A DNA stretch of 64,000 nucleotides from Frigoribacterium sp. Leaf186 (GCF_001423905.1 NZ_LMPQ01000010.1:866639-930638); one strand, 5' to 3'; positions 1-8,988 are shown, numbered from the stretch's first letter. Notes: generated by a model from the letters alone, not told the origin. Numbers and translations are program-made.

Positions 1-468
1 GCCGATGTTCACGACGGCACCCGAGCCGCGCTCGGCCATCGCCGGGGCGAGTGCGCCCACCAGGACGTGCGGCGCGCGGATGTTCGTCCGGAGGATCGCG
101 TCGAGGTCGTCGTCGGTCAGGGCGGCGGTCGGCATCGTCGGGTAGACGCCGGCGTTGTTGACCAGCACGTCGACCCGGCCGTCGAGCGCGGTGGTGGCGT
201 CGCGGGCGAACGCGCGGAGGTCGTCGTACGAGCCGGCGAGGTCGGCGGGCACGGCCAGCGCCGAGCCGCCGCGGGCCGTGACGGCGTCGACGACCCGTCG
301 GGCGCGGGTCGCGTCGCGTCCGCTGACGACGACGGTGGCACCCGACGCGGCGAGCACGTGGGCGATCGCCTCGCCGATGCCGCTGGTCGAGCCGGTGACG
401 ATCGCGGTGCGACCGGCCAGGCGGGTGTCGGTGGGAAGGGAGTCGAGGATCTCTTGATTGGACTGCAT
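1..468 (-). CDS. SDR-family oxidoreductase (3' end outside window)
   Basis: NAD(P)-dependent short-chain dehydrogenase/reductase acting on an unknown alcohol or ketone. Translation from the ATG at 468 shows the Rossmann motif TGSTSGIG near residue 20 and NNAG near residue 98. The active-site YxxxK lies beyond the window edge, so the gene is partial here. The start is fixed by a divergent arrangement with the TetR gene at 547 and by a TGGAC-N6-GTCCA palindrome covering the start codon. The TetR protein probably represses this gene. The substrate cannot be inferred. Confidence 0.9.
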   Translation of the reverse strand, partial: MQSNQEILDSLPTDTRLAGRTAIVTGSTSGIGEAIAHVLAASGATVVVSGRDATRARRVVDAVTARGGSALAVPADLAGSYDDLRAFARDATTALDGRVDVLVNNAGVYPTMPTAALTDDDLDAILRTNIRAPHVLVGALAPAMAERGSGAVVNIG

Positions 469-527
469 GGTCCATTCGTAGCATGGAGTGGACCCGCGAG
501 TCCACTCATTCTGGACCACGGAGTCCA
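459..527. promoter_or_regulatory. Three TetR-type operators in the divergent promoter
   Basis: Three copies of the inverted repeat TGGAC-N6-GTCCA lie at 459-474, 489-504 (extended to GAGTGGAC...GTCCACTC, 486-507) and 512-527. Their centres are 30 and 23 bp apart. The first covers the SDR start codon; the last ends 7 bp before the -10 box TAGGCT (535-540) of the tetR gene. This looks like an autoregulatory operator set for the adjacent TetR protein. Confidence 0.8.
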
Positions 528-546
528 CCGGGTCTAGGCTCGACGG

Positions 547-1155
547 GTGGAAGAGACCAAGATCACCGAGCGGGGCCGCCTCACTCGTCAGCGCATCATC
601 GACGAGACCGGCCGCCAGATCCTCGCGTCGGGCGTCGGCGGCACCACCCTCGACACCGTGCGGGCCGCGACGTTGACGAGCAAGAGCCAGCTGTTCCACT
701 ACTTCCCCGGTGGCAAGGCCGAACTCGTCCGCGAGGTCGCCCTGTGGGAGGGGCGGCAGCTGCTCGAGGCGCAGGAGCCCGAGATCCACGACCTCGGCAC
801 CTGGGCGTCGTGGGAGCGCTGGCGCGCCGCGCTCGTCGAGTACTACATCAGCCTCGGTCGCTGGGCCTGCCCGATCGGCACGCTCGCCTCGCAGGCGGCG
901 GCGTTCGACGCCGAGCTCGAGACGATGATCAGGTCGAGCTGGGACGCCTGGCGCTCGCAGCTCGCGGCGGGCGTCCGGCGGCTCCAGCAGGCGGGTTCGG
1001 TCGACGAGGGCGCCGACCCGGTCCGCGTCGCCACGGCGATCATCGCGGCGATCCAGGGGGGACTGCTGCTGAGCCAGTCCGAGCGCGCGGGTTGGCCGCT
1101 CGAGGCCGCGCTCGACCACGCGCTCGGGCCGCTGCACACCGTGCGCACCGACTGA
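547..1155 (+). CDS. TetR/AcrR-family transcriptional regulator
   Basis: A 202-residue one-component repressor. The N-terminal helix-turn-helix covers about residues 10-58 (TTLDTVRAATLTSKSQLFHY); the rest is a helical ligand-binding/dimer domain with conserved GRWACPIGTLA, typical of the TetR_C_6/YxaF-like group. The start is the GTG at 547, six bases after the -10 hexamer TAGGCT (535-540), so translation is probably leaderless. It is divergent from the SDR gene with three shared palindromic operators between them, implying joint repression relieved by a small molecule. Ligand unknown. Confidence 0.93.
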   Translation: MEETKITERGRLTRQRIIDETGRQILASGVGGTTLDTVRAATLTSKSQLFHYFPGGKAELVREVALWEGRQLLEAQEPEIHDLGTWASWERWRAALVEYYISLGRWACPIGTLASQAAAFDAELETMIRSSWDAWRSQLAAGVRRLQQAGSVDEGADPVRVATAIIAAIQGGLLLSQSERAGWPLEAALDHALGPLHTVRTD

Positions 1156-1170
1156 GGCGGGGCGGCCGCC

Positions 1171-1827
1171 CTACCCCCCGAAGACGACCGCGCGCATCGC
1201 GTCGACGCCGACCGACGCGTCTCGGTAGCGCTGCATGAGCGCGGCGTTGGCGTCGTACTGCGGTCCCTCGCGCACCTCGGCCTGGTGGTGCAGGGCGAAG
1301 ACCATGCCCTCGTGGCGTCGCGGGGCCTCGCCGAGCAGGGTGGTGTGGGCGAGGTACCAGGCGGCGTCCTCGAAGCCCCAGCCCCGGAACCGTTCGTCCT
1401 GACCGCCGTGCGCCCGCCACGAGGAGGCGCGGGTCACGTAGACCCCCGAGCAGGCCCCGCGGACGAGCTCGAAGTCGCACCGCTCGAGGGGCGTGCCCGC
1501 GGCCGCCTGCGCGGTGCCGTCGCGACCCAGCCAGTGGTAATCGGTGTACGGCAGGTGCACCCGGCCGCTGGTGCGGGCCGCCTCGATCGCCGCGAGCAGG
1601 GGCTCGCGCTGCGGCAGGGTGTCGGCGTCTCCGATGACGGCGATCTCGTCGTCGGCCAGGGACGCGACCCCGAGGTTGCGGCACTGCGCCAGGTTGAACA
1701 CCGGGTCGGGCGAGTCGATCGTGCGGATCTCGGCCTCGGGCAGCGCCTCGGCGTACCAGTCGCGGACGACCTCGAACGCGGCGATCCGACTCGGCTGCGG
1801 ACGCCAGGGGAGCACGACGGTGACCAT
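1171..1827 (-). CDS. Glycosyltransferase-like protein (GT2/GT7-C type)
   Basis: A 218-residue protein beginning with a typical GT-A strand (VTVVLPWRPQPSRIAAFE). It carries a GDADTLP motif near residues 67-73, likely the metal/nucleotide-sugar DxD site, and a FRGWGFEDAAWYLA motif near residue 150 that resembles the galactosyltransferase C-terminal GWGxED element. It ends 16 bp from the convergent tetR stop. The ATG at 1827 is six bases from a -10 box (TAGGCT on the minus strand, 1834-1839), so the mRNA is probably leaderless. Donor and acceptor unknown; no polysaccharide cluster surrounds it. Confidence 0.75.
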   Translation of the reverse strand: MVTVVLPWRPQPSRIAAFEVVRDWYAEALPEAEIRTIDSPDPVFNLAQCRNLGVASLADDEIAVIGDADTLPQREPLLAAIEAARTSGRVHLPYTDYHWLGRDGTAQAAAGTPLERCDFELVRGACSGVYVTRASSWRAHGGQDERFRGWGFEDAAWYLAHTTLLGEAPRRHEGMVFALHHQAEVREGPQYDANAALMQRYRDASVGVDAMRAVVFGG

Positions 1828-1898
1828 CCCGCGAGCCTAGCGGCGCGCGCCCGGCGGCCCCGCGCCTCCTGTGCCCGCGCCTCCTGCCCCGACGCTCG

Positions 1899-1962
1899 AT
1901 GAACCCGGTTTCGAGCCATGAACCCGATCGCTCGTGGGTTCATGGTTCGGAACCGGGTTCAT
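1899..1962. repeat. Palindromic element E1 (19-bp-period type)
   Basis: A 64-bp near-perfect palindrome in the gap between the glycosyltransferase and ROK genes. The word ATGAACCC occurs at 1899 and 1918; its complement GGGTTCAT occurs at 1936 and 1955. Both pairs are exactly 19 bp apart, flanking a 10-base loop. Shares GTTTCGA and ATGAACCCGA with element E3 inside the M23 peptidase gene, so the two are likely copies. Confidence 0.85.
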
Positions 1963-2018
1963 GGCCGCCTCCTCGCGCGCCGGCCGCTCGCTCGCGGGCC
2001 GGCTGCTCGCCCGAGCCC

Positions 2019-3350
2019 CTAGGAGGCGCGGCTCGCGTCCGCCGCCCCCCGCAACGTCAGCTCGAGTGCGTGGCCGCGCACGTGGGCCAGGGCCCGCTCG
2101 ACGGCGCCCGTGGTCACGACCGCGTCGCCGAGCGTCGAGGCCACTACCTCGGGCGCGGCCCGGTGCGTGAACCGGCTGAGCCACGGGGTGGTCCGTTCGA
2201 GCAGCAGGCCGATCGACGGGGCGACGGCCCCGGCGACGACGATGCGGTCGACGTCGAGCATGCCGCTGAGCATCGCGCAGACGCGCCCGAACCGTTCGGC
2301 GGCGCGTTCGACGAGGCGCAGCGCGGTGGCGTCGCCGGCGTCGGCGGCGGCGAGCACGGCCGGGGCGTCGAGCTCGTCGAGCGGGATGTCACGCAGCGGC
2401 GACGACGCGGGCACGGTGCCCAGCTCGCGAGCCGCCCGGGCCGCGTCGCGCAGCACGGCCCCGAGGCCGTCGGCCGAGCCGACGCCCTCGACCAGGTCGA
2501 GGAGGCGCATCTCGCCCGCGGCACCGCGGCTGCCCCGCACGAGGGCTCCGTCGAGCACGAACCCGGCGCCGAAGCGCTCGCCGGCCAGCAGGGTCACGAA
2601 CGAGGCCGGGGCGGCGTCGCCGGCTCCCGCTCCGGAACCCGCGGCCGCGGCAGCCGCCTCGGCCACGGCGGCGAGGTTCGCGTCGTTCTCGACGACGACC
2701 GCCCAGCCGCGGTCGGCGAACAGTCCCGTGTAGTCGGGGTTCATCAGCACCCAGAAGTCGGCACCGACCTCGACCGGCGAGCGCCCCTCGGCATCGGTCG
2801 GCGCGGGCACCCCGAGGGTGACGGCCAACACGTCCGCGTCGTCGAGTCCGGCCTCGGCGAGGACGTCGTCGACGAGCCGCGAGACGATGCGGCGGCGGTC
2901 GTCGGCCGTGCCGCCGGGGTCGATCCGTCGCGCGACGCGCGCCACCACCCGGCCGCGGAGGTCCGCCACGACCGCCGTGAGGTGGTGCTGGCCCGCGTCG
3001 ACCCCGACGACGTGACCGGCCGAGCGAGCGAGGGCGTACCGGCGGGCCGGTCGGCCCTTCCGGTACTCGCCGGTCGAGCGGGCGTCGGCGAGCGAGACCA
3101 TCCAGCCGCGCTCGATCAGGTCGTCGCAGACGCCGAGGACGGTCGAGCGGGTCAGTCCGGTCAGGGCGATCAGGTCGCTGGCCGTGACGGCGTCGACCGA
3201 CCAGGCGTGCCTCAGCACCTCGGCCGCGTTGATGCGTCGCAGCAGGCTCGGCGACGACACCCCGGTGCTCAACGCCACCCGCGCCTCCTCGTGCTGTGGC
3301 CGGCGTCTCGCGACACGGCGGATCTTTTCGTCGACGACCCATGGTGCCAT
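2019..3350 (-). CDS. ROK-family transcriptional regulator
   Basis: A 443-residue sugar-responsive repressor. An N-terminal winged helix (about residues 30-90, INAAEVLRHAW...LTRSTVLGVCDDLIERGW) precedes a ROK fold with the phosphate-binding start GVDAGQHHLTAVVADLRG. The usual ROK zinc motif CxCGxxGCxE is absent, so this is not a typical glucokinase. Start chosen at the ATG at 3350; an internal GTG shortly downstream would remove the charged N-terminus. Divergent from an ABC sugar importer and alpha-glucosidase, which it probably controls through the inverted repeat at 3359-3392. Confidence 0.9.
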   Translation of the reverse strand: MAPWVVDEKIRRVARRRPQHEEARVALSTGVSSPSLLRRINAAEVLRHAWSVDAVTASDLIALTGLTRSTVLGVCDDLIERGWMVSLADARSTGEYRKGRPARRYALARSAGHVVGVDAGQHHLTAVVADLRGRVVARVARRIDPGGTADDRRRIVSRLVDDVLAEAGLDDADVLAVTLGVPAPTDAEGRSPVEVGADFWVLMNPDYTGLFADRGWAVVVENDANLAAVAEAAAAAAGSGAGAGDAAPASFVTLLAGERFGAGFVLDGALVRGSRGAAGEMRLLDLVEGVGSADGLGAVLRDAARAARELGTVPASSPLRDIPLDELDAPAVLAAADAGDATALRLVERAAERFGRVCAMLSGMLDVDRIVVAGAVAPSIGLLLERTTPWLSRFTHRAAPEVVASTLGDAVVTTGAVERALAHVRGHALELTLRGAADASRAS

Positions 3351-3358
3351 GCCCCGAA

Positions 3359-3392
3359 TTGATCTAGGGTCTAAATCTACACACCAGATCAA
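3359..3392. promoter_or_regulatory. Probable ROK operator between regulator and ABC operon
   Basis: Inverted repeat TTGATCT (3359-3365) and AGATCAA (3386-3392) separated by 20 bp, with a TAGGGTCTAAATCTA segment between the arms. It is the only strong dyad in the 91-bp gap between the divergent ROK and importer genes. Confidence 0.55.
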
Positions 3393-3441
3393 CTCGACCG
3401 CGGCGCTGACGCCGAGGTCGCGACCCCCGGGAGACGACGAC

Positions 3442-4728
3442 GTGCCCACACCCCCACTGCCCTCCGGTGCCGGCCTCAGCCGACGCACCCTGCTCGGCGG
3501 CATCGGTGCCGCCGGTGCCGCCCTGCTGCTCGCCGGCTGCGCCCCCTCGGGTTCGGGTGGCGGCCGCACCGAGATCACCTTCTACGCCACCAAGCCCGAG
3601 GCGATCCCCTACTTCTCCGACCTGGTCTCGCGGTTCAACGAGTCGCAGTCGGCGGTCCGCGTGATCCACGACTCGACCTCGGGCATCTCGGCCGGCTTCG
3701 TCCGGGGCAACCCGCCCGACGTCGCGGCCTTCACCTACAACCTCGAGATGGCGCGCTTCATGGAGCGCGGGGCGCTCAGCGACCTCGGCGACCTGCCCGA
3801 GGCGGCGACCATCCGGCCCGAGGTGCAAGAGCTGGTCGACCAGTACGCGACCTACCCCGGCCGCACGAGCGTGTTGCCGTACTCGATCACGGCGGCGTCG
3901 GTGATCTACAACCAGCAGATCTTCGCCGACCTCGGGGTCGAGGTGCCCACCACGTGGGACGAGTTCCTGGCCGCGTGCGACACCTTCACGGCGGCCGGCG
4001 TCACGCCGATCTACAGCACCTTCCGCGAGCCGTGGACGGTCGCGCAGGGCCTGTTCGACTACACGACCGGCGGCATGCTCGACGTCGCCGCCTTCTACGA
4101 GAAGATGAACGCCGAGGGCACGAGCGTCGGCGAGGGCGGGTCGGTCTCGTTCGAGAAGGACTTCCGCGAGCCCGTCGAGCGCATGGTGCAGCTCGCCGGG
4201 CTGTCGAACGCGAACCGCAACAGCCGCGGCTACGGCGACGGCAACCTCGCGATGGCCCAGGGCGAGGCCGCGATGCTCATGCAGGGCCCGTGGGCGCTCG
4301 GCGAGATCACCAAGGCGAACCCCGAGGCGAAGATCGGCACGTTCCCGCTGCCGATGACCGACGACCCCGACGACCGCAAGGTGCGGGTCAACCTCGACCT
4401 GGCCCTCTGGGTGCCCCAGCAGTCGCGCAAGCAAGAGGCCGCCCGAGAGTTCTTGACGTACTTGATGCAGCCCGAGATCCACGACGCCTACAACCGCGAC
4501 TTCCTGGCGTTCGGCACCACGACCTCGGCCCCCGCGGTGACCGACGAGCGCATCGTCGGCATGCAGAGCTACTACGACGAGGCGCGCTTCTACCAGGGGG
4601 CCTCGAAGGCGATCCCGTTGACGATCCCCGCCGAGAACTACGTGCAGGGCATCGTCACGGGCGCGAGCGCCGAGGGCACCCTGCGCACCATGGACGCCGA
4701 CTGGCGCCGACTGGCGCTCCGCGCATGA
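3442..4728 (+). CDS. ABC sugar importer, lipoprotein substrate-binding subunit
   Basis: A 428-residue family-1 (MalE-like) extracellular solute-binding protein. The N-terminus has a twin-arginine-like RRTLLGG and a lipobox LLAGC, indicating export and lipid anchoring on the outer membrane face. The GTG at 3442 is the best start: it places the signal at residues 13-38; upstream in-frame codons would extend into the promoter. First gene of a four-gene operon; its stop is followed within 40 bp by the first permease. The downstream alpha-glucosidase suggests an alpha-glucoside such as maltose, isomaltose or trehalose, but specificity is not readable from sequence. Confidence 0.93.
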   Translation: MPTPPLPSGAGLSRRTLLGGIGAAGAALLLAGCAPSGSGGGRTEITFYATKPEAIPYFSDLVSRFNESQSAVRVIHDSTSGISAGFVRGNPPDVAAFTYNLEMARFMERGALSDLGDLPEAATIRPEVQELVDQYATYPGRTSVLPYSITAASVIYNQQIFADLGVEVPTTWDEFLAACDTFTAAGVTPIYSTFREPWTVAQGLFDYTTGGMLDVAAFYEKMNAEGTSVGEGGSVSFEKDFREPVERMVQLAGLSNANRNSRGYGDGNLAMAQGEAAMLMQGPWALGEITKANPEAKIGTFPLPMTDDPDDRKVRVNLDLALWVPQQSRKQEAAREFLTYLMQPEIHDAYNRDFLAFGTTTSAPAVTDERIVGMQSYYDEARFYQGASKAIPLTIPAENYVQGIVTGASAEGTLRTMDADWRRLALRA

Positions 4729-4766
4729 GCGCCATCCCGACCACCGGCCGAGTCGAAGGAGACCCG

Positions 4767-5708
4767 ATGGCCACGACCACCACCCCCGCGGTCGCGCGAG
4801 GCGCCCGCACCTCGCTCACCGGCAGCACGGCCGGCAACCCCCGGCGGCGCGGTCGACGCGTCGACCCGGTCTTCTACCTCTTCCTGCTGCCGACCCTCGT
4901 CCTGTTCTCGCTGGCGATCACCCTGCCGGCCGTGATGGGCGTGTTCTACAGCTTCACGAACTCGATCGGCTTCGGCGAGTTCGACCTGGTCGGCGTGACG
5001 AACTACCTCGCGATGGCGACCGACCCGGCGATCCTCGGCTCGTACGGCTTCACGATGGGCTTCGCGCTCGTCACGGTGGTCGCGGTCAACGTCGTCGCGC
5101 TGCTGCTGGCGATCGGCCTGACCTCGCAGATCAAGGCCAAGACGGCGCTGCGGGCGGTGTTCGTGATCCCGATGGTGATCTCGGGCATAATCATCGCCTT
5201 CGTCTTCCAGTTCTTGTTCTCGAACTCGCTGCCGGCCCTCGGCGCCTCGCTGGGCATCCCCGGCCTGCAGGACAGCATCCTCGCGAACGCCGACACCGCC
5301 TGGATCGGCATCGTCGTCGTGACCGCGTGGCAGGCGATCCCGAGCACGCTGTTGATCTACATCGCGGGCCTGCTGGCGATCCCGGGCGAGGTCTACGAGG
5401 CCAGCAGCCTCGACGGCGCCTCGGGCTGGAAGCAACTGCGCTCGATCACGCTGCCGCTCGTCGCGGGCTACGTCGTGATCAACACGATCATCGGCTTCAA
5501 GAACTTCTTGAACTCGTACGACATCATCGTCGGCCTGACGAACGGCGGCCCCGGCACGTCGACGCGCAGCATCGCGATGACGATCTTCACCGGCTTCACC
5601 GGCGGCGACTACGCCTACCAGATGGCCAACGCGACCATCTTCTTCGTGATCGCCGTCGCGATCGCGTTCGTCCAACTCCGGATCACGCGCGGAAAGGCGG
5701 CCGTCTGA
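4767..5708 (+). CDS. ABC sugar importer permease 1 (MalF-like)
   Basis: A 313-residue inner-membrane permease with about six transmembrane segments, starting FYLFLLPTLVLFSLAITLPAV. The EAA loop that docks the ATPase is visible as YEASSLDGASGWKQLRSITLP. ATG at 4767 is preceded by GAAGGAG five bases away; an alternative ATG at 4725 overlaps the preceding stop (ATGA) but has no ribosome site. Overlaps the next permease by one base (TGATG). The operon has no ATPase gene, so it must use a shared MsiK-type ATPase encoded elsewhere, as is common in actinobacteria. Confidence 0.92.
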   Translation: MATTTTPAVARGARTSLTGSTAGNPRRRGRRVDPVFYLFLLPTLVLFSLAITLPAVMGVFYSFTNSIGFGEFDLVGVTNYLAMATDPAILGSYGFTMGFALVTVVAVNVVALLLAIGLTSQIKAKTALRAVFVIPMVISGIIIAFVFQFLFSNSLPALGASLGIPGLQDSILANADTAWIGIVVVTAWQAIPSTLLIYIAGLLAIPGEVYEASSLDGASGWKQLRSITLPLVAGYVVINTIIGFKNFLNSYDIIVGLTNGGPGTSTRSIAMTIFTGFTGGDYAYQMANATIFFVIAVAIAFVQLRITRGKAAV

Positions 5709-6634
5709 TGGCGAACACCGCACTCGTCACCCCGGCCGCCTCGTCGGCCCCCACCCCGGGAGGCGCGGGTCGCGACGTCGACGCCGCGCCCCGTCGTCGA
5801 CGTGGTCGCGTCGGCCAGGAGCGACCGAACCGGCTCGTCACCGCGCTGCTCGTACTCGGCACGATCACCGTGCTGATCCCGATCTACGTCACGGTCACGA
5901 TGTCGCTCAAGACGACGGCGCAGGCCGTCGACGGCAACGCGTTCAGCCTGCCGGCGCCCGTCGACTTCTCGAACTTCGCGGCCGCCTGGCAGCTGACCGA
6001 CTTCCCCCGGGCGTTCGGCATCTCGACCCTCGTCACCGCCGCGACCGTGGTCGGCACGGTCGTGCTCGCCTCGATGGCGTCGTACGCGATCTCGCGCAAC
6101 TGGGACCGCAAGCTGTTCCGCTTCTCGTTCTTCTACCTGCTCGCCGCGATGTTCCTGCCGTTCCCGGTGGTGGCGCTGTCGCAGATCAAGCTGACCGGCA
6201 TCGTCGGCCTCGACAACCCGGTCGGCGTCGCGCTGCTGCACGTCATGTTCCAGCTGTCGTTCTCGATCCTGTTGTTCACGGCGTTCCTCCGGTCGCTGCC
6301 CGAAGAGCTCGAAGAGAGCGCGCGGCTCGACGGCGCCACCACCTGGCAGGTCTTCTGGCGCCTGGTCTTCCCGTTGCTCGCACCGATGAGCGCCACGGTC
6401 GGCATCTTCGCCTTCCTGGCGTCGTGGAACGACTTCGCGATGCCGTCCCTGATCACCGCCGACCCGTCGCTGCAGACCCTGCCCGTGCTGCAGCAGATCT
6501 TCCAGACGCAGTTCAGCAACAACTACAACGTCGCCTTCGCCTCGTACCTGATGGCGATGGCCCCGGCGATCGTCGTCTACCTGTTCACCCAGCGCTGGGT
6601 GATGGCGGGCGTGACGCAGGGCGCCATCAAGTAG
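5708..6634 (+). CDS. ABC sugar importer permease 2 (MalG-like)
   Basis: A 308-residue permease partner. After a basic cytoplasmic N-terminus (residues 1-40) come about six membrane spans (LVTALLVLGTITVLIPIYV first). The EAA loop reads ELEESARLDGATTWQVFWRL. It starts in the TGATG overlap with permease 1, implying translational coupling and equal stoichiometry. Together with the upstream lipoprotein it forms a CUT1-type carbohydrate importer. Confidence 0.92.
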   Translation: MANTALVTPAASSAPTPGGAGRDVDAAPRRRRGRVGQERPNRLVTALLVLGTITVLIPIYVTVTMSLKTTAQAVDGNAFSLPAPVDFSNFAAAWQLTDFPRAFGISTLVTAATVVGTVVLASMASYAISRNWDRKLFRFSFFYLLAAMFLPFPVVALSQIKLTGIVGLDNPVGVALLHVMFQLSFSILLFTAFLRSLPEELEESARLDGATTWQVFWRLVFPLLAPMSATVGIFAFLASWNDFAMPSLITADPSLQTLPVLQQIFQTQFSNNYNVAFASYLMAMAPAIVVYLFTQRWVMAGVTQGAIK

Positions 6635-6710
6635 GCGTCCGTGGGGGGCGCCACCCGCGCCTCCCGACCCTCGAGACAACCCACCACCCCCGAGAGGACC
6701 CCGCTCCACG

Positions 6711-8432
6711 ATGACCGACACGCTCCGCACCGCACCCTCGACCGAGCTGCTGACCGACGACCCGACCTGGTGGCGCCAGGCGGCGGTCTACCAGATCTAC
6801 CCCCGCAGCTTCGCCGACTCGAACGGCGACGGCATCGGCGACCTGCCGGGCATCACCGCCAAGGTGCCCTACCTGACGCAGCTCGGCGTGGACGCGGTCT
6901 GGCTCAGCCCCTTCTACCCGTCGGCCCTCGCCGACGGCGGCTACGACGTCGACGACTACCGCGACGTCGACCCCAAGATCGGCACGCTCGCCCAGTTCGA
7001 CGAGATGATCGACGCGCTGCACGCGGCCGGCATCCGCGTGATCGCCGACCTCGTGCCGAACCACTCGTCGGATCGGCACGTCTGGTTCCAGGAGGCGCTG
7101 GCCGCCCCGGCCGGATCGCCCGCCCGCGCGCGCTACATCTTCCGTGACGGCCTCGGCGACGGCGGCGAGCTGCCGCCCTCGGACTGGACGTCGATCTTCG
7201 GCGGTCCGGCCTGGACGCGCGTCGCCGACGGCCAGTGGTACCTCCACTCGTTCGCCAGCGAGCAGCCCGACTGGGACTGGGACAACCCCGAGGTGCGCGA
7301 GGACTTCCTGACCACGCTGCGCTTCTGGTCGGACCGCGGCGTCGACGGGTTCCGCGTCGACGTGGCCCACGGGTTGGCGAAGAGCCTGCCCGAGGTGCTG
7401 CCCTCGAAGGCCGAGCTCGACGCGCTGCCCAAGGCCGACGGCGACCACCCCCTGTGGGACCGCGACGAGGTCCACGAGATCTACGCGTCGTGGCGCGAGG
7501 TGTTCGACGAGTACGACCCGCCGCGCATCGCCGTGGCCGAGGCCTGGGTCGAGCCGTCGCGCCGCGCCCGGTACGCCAGCGCCTCGGGTCTGGGGCAGGC
7601 GTTCAACTTCGACCTGCTCGAGGCCGACTTCGACGCCACGCAGTTCCACGACATCATCACCTACAACCTCGACGCGGCCGAGGCGTCGGGCTCGTCGACG
7701 ACGTGGGTGTTCTCGAACCACGACGTCGTGCGCCACGCGACCCGCTACGGCCTGCCCGCGCTCGACGGACGCGACGTCAAGCAGGGGGCCGAGTGGCTGC
7801 TGTCGGGCGGCACCTCGCCCGAGGTCGACGTCGAGACGGGCCTGCGCCGGGCCCGCGCGGCGTCGCTGTTCATGCTCGGCCTGCCCGGCTCGGCCTACGT
7901 CTACCAGGGCGAGGAGCTCGGCCTGCCCGAGGTCGCCGACATCCCTGCCGACGAGCGCCAGGACCCCTCGTTCTTCCGCAACCCCGGCGTCGACATCGGC
8001 CGTGACGGCTGCCGCGTGCCGCTGCCCTGGGCTTGCGAGGGCTCGTCGTTCGGCTTCGGCCCGGGCGACGCCCACCTGCCGCAGCCGAGCTGGTTCGGCG
8101 AGTACTCGGTCGAGGCGGAGGACGCCGACCCGGCGTCGACCCTCGCGCTGTACCGCGCGGCCCTCGCCGCCCGGCGCGACCTGCAGACCGACGAGACGCT
8201 CGAGTGGCTGCCGGTCGACGGCCGCGACGACGTGCTGCACTTCGTCCGCCCCGGTGGCTGGCACGTGGTGTGCGTGTTCGGCACGGAGCCGGTCGACCTG
8301 GCCGCGCTCGGGCTGGGCGGTGCGGCGTCGGGCGGGGCCGTGTCCGATGGTGCCGAGGTGCTCGTCGCGAGCGGGCCGCTCTCGGACGCCGGGCAGCTGC
8401 CGGGCGAGACGGCCGCCTGGCTGCGCGCCTGA
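6711..8432 (+). CDS. GH13 alpha-glucosidase
   Basis: A 573-residue cytoplasmic glycoside hydrolase of the oligo-1,6-/alpha-1,4-glucosidase group. All GH13 regions are present: DLVPNH (113-118), GFRVD with nucleophile D217, acid/base E277 in AVAEAWV, and FSNHD with D338. The N-terminal WWRQAAVYQIYPRSFADSNG is diagnostic for exo-acting alpha-glucosidases. No signal peptide. Preceded by GAGAGGA 11 bases before the ATG, and 76 bp after the permease, so probably the last gene of the importer operon. It would cleave the imported oligosaccharide to glucose; maltose or sucrose-type linkages remain possible. Confidence 0.93.
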   Translation: MTDTLRTAPSTELLTDDPTWWRQAAVYQIYPRSFADSNGDGIGDLPGITAKVPYLTQLGVDAVWLSPFYPSALADGGYDVDDYRDVDPKIGTLAQFDEMIDALHAAGIRVIADLVPNHSSDRHVWFQEALAAPAGSPARARYIFRDGLGDGGELPPSDWTSIFGGPAWTRVADGQWYLHSFASEQPDWDWDNPEVREDFLTTLRFWSDRGVDGFRVDVAHGLAKSLPEVLPSKAELDALPKADGDHPLWDRDEVHEIYASWREVFDEYDPPRIAVAEAWVEPSRRARYASASGLGQAFNFDLLEADFDATQFHDIITYNLDAAEASGSSTTWVFSNHDVVRHATRYGLPALDGRDVKQGAEWLLSGGTSPEVDVETGLRRARAASLFMLGLPGSAYVYQGEELGLPEVADIPADERQDPSFFRNPGVDIGRDGCRVPLPWACEGSSFGFGPGDAHLPQPSWFGEYSVEAEDADPASTLALYRAALAARRDLQTDETLEWLPVDGRDDVLHFVRPGGWHVVCVFGTEPVDLAALGLGGAASGGAVSDGAEVLVASGPLSDAGQLPGETAAWLRA

Positions 8433-8484
8433 CGCCAGCACGCGCCCCTGCACCGGCCTCCGCACCCGCACCCGCACCCGCACC

Positions 8485-8554
8485 CGAGAACACCGTCGAG
8501 TGGACGGTGCACCGCGTTCTGCCGCGGTGTCTTGTCCATCCGGCGGTGTTCTCG
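8485..8554. repeat. Palindromic element E2 (19-bp-period type)
   Basis: A 70-bp nested palindrome in the gap after the alpha-glucosidase. CACCG occurs at 8491 and 8510, its complement CGGTG at 8525 and 8544, each pair 19 bp apart. The outer arm CGAGAACACCG pairs perfectly with CGGTGTTCTCG. An internal TGGAC/GTCCA pair is shared with element E4. It follows a CCCGCA hexamer run (about 8458-8484). It could terminate the sugar operon but lacks a T-tract. Confidence 0.85.
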
Positions 8555-8601
8555 CGGTCACGAGGCGCGACGCGAGGCGCGGTCAGGAGGGGCGGTGCCG
8601 G

Positions 8602-8988
8602 TCAGGCGGGGATGTCGTCGCCGGTCGTCGCCCGGCGCTGCTCGACCTCGGCCTCGAGCTTCGCGAGGCGGGCGAGTCGCTCGTAGTGCTCGGCCTCGCG
8701 GTCGAGGTCGGCGAGCTGCTGCTCGGTCGTGCGCACGCGGCGGTCGAGCGTGCGGGCCGCGTCCTCGTGGTAGCGGCTCTGGTCGCGGGGGCCGACCTGC
8801 TCGTCGCGCCGACCGTACTCGCGGCCGGCGGCGAACCAGACGATGCTGCCGATCAGCGGCAGGAACAGCACGATCATGATCCACAGGGCCTTGGGCAGGT
8901 GGCGGACGTCGCCCTCCGGCCGGGTGACGATGTCGACCAGCGCCCCCACGATCAGCAGCAAGGGCAGGGCGGCAAGCACGAAGGTCAC
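8602..8988 (-). CDS. PLDc_N-domain small membrane protein
   Basis: A 128-residue protein with two membrane segments (about 3-20 and 33-53; KALWIMIVLFLPLIGSIVWF is the hallmark of the PLDc_N/phospholipase-D N-terminal-like family) followed by a charged, probably coiled-coil tail (about 75-118, RRVRTTEQQLADLDREAEHY). The GTG at 8988 is chosen because it lies six bases from the -10 box TACCCT on the minus strand and leads straight into the first membrane helix. Function unknown; such proteins are common monocistronic genes in actinobacteria. Confidence 0.85.
   Translation of the reverse strand: MTFVLAALPLLLIVGALVDIVTRPEGDVRHLPKALWIMIVLFLPLIGSIVWFAAGREYGRRDEQVGPRDQSRYHEDAARTLDRRVRTTEQQLADLDREAEHYERLARLAKLEAEVEQRRATTGDDIPA

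Noticed and set aside
3184..3441. N-terminal extension of the ABC binding protein
   Set aside because: It would run through the divergent ROK gene and promoter; the lipoprotein signal begins just after the GTG at 3442.
8458..8484. CCCGCA hexamer run as an origin or iteron-like feature
   Set aside because: Short, purely low-complexity, no DnaA boxes or replication genes nearby.
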